Assembly (NCBI GenBank): GCA_963971225.1
Contig: OZ020268.1
Coordinates: 110,266,830 to 110,330,829 of the forward strand
From: Melieria omissa
Taxonomy: Eukaryota; Arthropoda; Insecta; Diptera; Ulidiidae
Length of the DNA stretch: 64,000 nucleotides
Direction: 5' to 3'
Below are positions 60,371 through 64,000 of the stretch, piece by piece. The notes under the pieces are model-generated. The model was not told where the DNA came from, searched no databases, and saw nothing but the letters and a program-made list of their open reading frames with translations. A program made the position numbers and the translations under genes. Position 1 is the first letter of the stretch. Every line of letters starts with the position of its first letter.

Positions 60371-63300
60371 ATGGACGAGCTAAGTAACCCAATTTTAGAT
60401 CAATTATTGAAGCTGGAGCAGGCAGATTTGATGACCTTAAATGAGTTTTTGAAAGTGATTGAAACGCATTTGCTGAGTATGTCAAGTAAGGAGATTTGTG
60501 TGCTGCAATCGTTGCTTCATCGCACATTGGAATTCGAACTGGCGAAAGACTGTGGCTGCAATACGAACGTTGGAGCATGCATAAGCAAATTAATGCAACA
60601 GCACAAAGAAAGCGAGGAATGTCTGACGAGTGTTCTGCAAATTCTATACCAAGTTCTCGTCTCGCTCAAGGGAAAGCCGCGTGACCGCTCTCTTCAACTG
60701 CTGGGTGATGTTGTATGGTATAAACACATGGTTGAGCTGCTCTTTGACGATCAACACCTTACTCGCAGACTAACTGCCAACATGTTGGCTTGTCTGCAAG
60801 TGTATGTGCAACAATTCGAGGATGTTCAAATAATGACGGATTTGTGGGCGGCTCTGAGGGTCGCAGCTGGGGCCGGACCAACTGTGCCGCAGCCAGCTCG
60901 ACAAGCGCTTGTACAACTCTTTGATGAATTTTCGCAATACGTTAAGAATTTTAACGGCTGCCCTGAGCTGATTAACCTTACACAGCGGCTACTTCTTTCG
61001 GAAGTGCGCGAGGAACGCAAAACGGCTTACTTCCTGCTAAAAAAAATTGCTGAAGCCGCATGTGCTGGTAAGAAATCCAGTTATACTGGGATTACACAGC
61101 GTTGTTGGACTGCTTATATAAGTGCTCTTGAGAACTTGGAAGAAAATCAGTCTCATCTTATACGGCCATCACTAAAGGATCTGGAAGGTGTCGAGTTTCC
61201 CTTGGAAAAGTGGGCGCAATGGCTCGAAATTCTGTTTAAGAAAATGATGCAGTGCAATAACGCACTTGACGCATCGATGGAATATTTCTTAAAGCGGTTC
61301 AACTGCAGCACCATGCCAGAAGATGTGCTGCTGTTTTTCTTCAAGGCTGCAAATAACACCAGCCTTTACAGTCCCGACAAAGATCTGTTTACCCCGACGT
61401 CGATTCGGACCTTTTTGCAAGGCGACCATGGGCGGCTGTTCGGAGCGGTAGTTAAGGTCAATTGGAAGCCGGTGCCTCTACACTTTTGGCTTTCGAACTT
61501 CCTGGCTGCAAACGGCCAATGCAGGGATTTACCATCGAATGAGCTACTACTGCAGTTAGCAAGCTGCGTGCGTAAGCTCCAAAACCCAGCGTTACGAAGA
61601 AAGACAATCGAACTGTTTGAGAATATTTTCGAACCATTGGTTGCTGACATGTCACTGGCGGAGTATGGGTTGCTTGTGGAAACGCTCTATAATGTGGCAG
61701 ATGATTATTGTGGTCTTAAGCTGTTTGCAGATAAATTAGAAACTGCTGTGCGACTTCGCCAGCCTTTGACCGTAACTCAGCGTTGCTATGAAATTATAAC
61801 CAACAATTTACAATCACCAGCCGAATCTATAAAAAATAGCGACCAACAGGAAGCATTAAAACGTATTGCGAACTGCATACTTGACGTCAATCCAGATGAT
61901 CTCTCTTGGTTGCGCTTTCTACTTATTTTTGAGTGCGATGATGCGCTGATAGTAAGCAAGTTTGGTCACTTGCATTATGACATAGAATTCGAAGCACTAG
62001 CTTTAGTTTCGCTTACGTCGTTCAGAAACGGTTTGATTGCAAAACTGGCTCACACTAAAACCGAAGAGAAGTACATAAGTGAAAAGTCGGTCGATGTATT
62101 CGTTTGTCAATACCTAAAGAAATTCGATTGTCTGGCTGTGCACAATCTGAAAGTGGATGAGCTGTTGAACATGGGATCACACAGAACTGTGCTTAGACTC
62201 TCTCAGTTATTGGCTGACCACACTAAACCAGAAAGTACGATTGTGCTGGATGCATTCTTACATGCAGCAGGGAAGTATGCAAAGCAGGACGAAGTGCTGT
62301 GCTATCAAGTGTGAGTGAGTGACAGAACAATGTTCTGGTAGGGAAAGAATGTTAAATGCGGCTTTTGTGTCCACAGATCTTGCAACTTGCTCAGTCACTG
62401 TCAACTTACGCAAACTTCTCAACTAACCGAATACTATGCGGCCAGGATATTGGAGATCGACTTGGAAAACTACCGTATTTGCGAATTCGTGCTTCGGTCA
62501 GGAATCTGCTTGGGCAAGGAGTGTTACTTGAGAGGTGTGATGTTTGGCGATTTTAAAGCAGGCGATGCCAGGTTAGGCAATCTCATATAACGTTTGGGTG
62601 ATAATGCCAGAGAGTTATCTGTGGTTATAGTTTCGTTTATTTTCGTATGCATGCTGAAAGTTGTGAATACGAAGATTCAAAATCTATTTTATTGAGGTTA
62701 ATGAACCATTTTTATCGATTGCTTATTTTTTAATTTTCAGAATTGAAGAGCTTTATGCAAATGATTTGCTGCACGGCGATCCTACAGCGATACGACATTT
62801 ATACCGAACACATGTGCCCGACCAGCTTCTGGCTGAAGTTCTTAGTGAGCTGGTTATATTGAATAATGACATAAGTCGGAAAAGACCTCGGTATTTCGAC
62901 AGTTCAAAGGAGCACCGGCTCAAATTGCGAATTGCCGCAGCTTTGTTGGATGGAGTGCAGAGACTTGAGAGATTCTGGTCTGAGGAGCTCATAAAGGCGC
63001 TACTGGAGCACAATAATCAGTTGGATGTAAACTATATTTACGAGTTTTTGACTGCCAAATGTGCGCCCGACTTTCAATTTATTAGAAGGCATTTAGAAAA
63101 GGTAAAACATAGTTAATGGATTAGCAATTATTAATCTAGTTTATTTCACATTTTCTTCAACGAAATACAAATTCCTAATTTTGCTAGATGCACAGTTACA
63201 CTCCCAGCCAGCAGGTGTCATTGATGAGTACAGCCCACTGCTACTGCATTCTCAATTGGGACACATTTCAAGTTGATGAGTTGGAAAAACTCCTTCAGTT

Positions 63301-64000
63301 ATTGGTGCCTCTGACGATGGGTGCTCATTTTCAAGTGCGTCTGTATGCACAGATGATAGCGTGCAGCCTGTTGATAAAGGCAAAGGACACTAGGTAAGTG
63401 AGCTGCAGCTGTAAAGGTATGCAATATCAGTTCAATATGTATGATGCTATGTTTTATTTACTTAAGGAAATTTACAGCGGGTAATCGCGACTACTGGTGC
63501 ATGTATATTGCCGCTATCCAAACTGTCTTAGGCACACAATGTGCTACATTGATGAAAGATGCTCGTCTCAGATTGCCATATATCTATCTCACTGCAGGAG
63601 AAAATTTGTTCAACGTTTTAATGTATATAACTAATGCACCACCTGGAGAGTATAATTCGCATGATGACTACAGCAATTATGAGGCGTCAAGAATGATATT
63701 TGTCAAAAAGACCAGCACCGTTGCGAAGCAGCTATCCCCAACTCCCGTAGTAGACATCCAACCGCGAGAAGTCAACAACGTGCAGCGAAAAATGAATCCG
63801 GTGAGCGAAATATGCGAACAAAAATCGTTGATCTCATATCCAGAGTGTGCGCTGCAAAACGAGGTACGCCCAACATTGGCAACAGTTGCATTGATTTAAA
63901 GGCAGATTTTTTTTAGCAGATGATTGTGGTGGCGAGCCTCGTTGACAAGGTGCCCAATTTAGGTGGCATTGCTCGCACTTGCGAAATTCTGGGCATAAAG
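60371..64000 (+). CDS. TARBP1: TARBP1-type tRNA (guanosine 2'-O-)methyltransferase, 5' part
   Basis: The family (human TARBP1, yeast Trm3) methylates the 2'-OH of G18 in tRNA using SAM; it has a long helical-repeat N-terminus and a C-terminal SpoU/SPOUT domain. Exons: 60371-62310, 62377-62571, 62741-63101, 63188-63393, 63467-63863 and 63917-64000 (open at the edge). Phases match at each GT-AG join. The helical part includes RIAAALLDGVQRLERFWS and NRDYWCMYIAAIQTVLGTQC. The last exon begins the SpoU domain: MIVVASLVDKVPNLGGIART, with the motif 1 Asn and Arg (N-x-x-x-x-x-R in NLGGIAR). The start MDELSNPILDQLLKL was preferred over the ATG at 60257 for context and family likeness. The catalytic remainder lies past the window. 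Confidence 0.9.

Noticed and set aside
1..64000. CRISPR arrays, operons, phage or other prokaryotic systems
   Set aside because: None found; gene structure and repeats are those of an insect nuclear genome.

Overview
This is a nuclear window from a higher dipteran, most likely a tephritid fruit fly or close relative. It has intron-bearing genes with GT-AG introns, codon use like fly genes, proteins very close to Drosophila families, and AT-rich spacers full of DNA-transposon debris. The names ZnT63C and Gap69C (the old name of fly ArfGAP1) refer to bands of Drosophila arm 3L, so the block is compatible with Muller element D; that placement is inferred, not shown by the sequence.

Layout. About 1-15.4 kb has no recognisable host gene and probably lies in, or beyond, a long intron of the minus-strand SCaMC gene. 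It holds a foldback repeat, a decayed piggyBac element split by an RNase H-type non-LTR retrotransposon, and a TIR element built around a repeated motif. 15.5-18.4 kb carries the first four coding exons of SCaMC (all four EF-hands). 22.5-24.9 kb is a complete six-exon ArfGAP1 and 25.8-27.5 kb a complete four-exon POLR3E/RPC5, both minus strand. 29.1-34.9 kb holds two intronless fermitin (kindlin) genes in head-to-head inverted orientation. 37.2-38.0 kb is intronless PIG-C, plus strand. 40.5-44.3 kb is a ten-exon ZnT63C-like zinc exporter, minus strand, with a retrotransposon fragment in its first coding intron. 44.3-60.3 kb contains no recognised host gene and is a graveyard of small transposons. 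60.4-64.0 kb is the 5' part of a TARBP1-type tRNA 2'-O-methyltransferase gene, plus strand, cut by the window edge just as the SpoU domain begins.

The host genes are unrelated housekeeping functions: mitochondrial solute carriage, Golgi Arf regulation, RNA polymerase III, integrin adhesion, GPI-anchor synthesis, zinc export and tRNA methylation. They do not form a pathway.

The most striking points are: (1) the two fermitin genes differ at only 4 of 713 residues while their flanks and distal 3' UTRs are clearly diverged, which points to gene conversion between inverted arms; (2) a four-level transposon history near 50.8-52.2 kb and 5.2-9.4 kb that can be read from exact target duplications; (3) a 550-bp element with P-element-like ends and a 9-bp duplication near 45.1 kb; (4) several other non-autonomous families with defined ends. 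I found no CRISPR array, operon or prokaryotic system, and no tRNA or rRNA gene other than tRNA-derived SINE heads.
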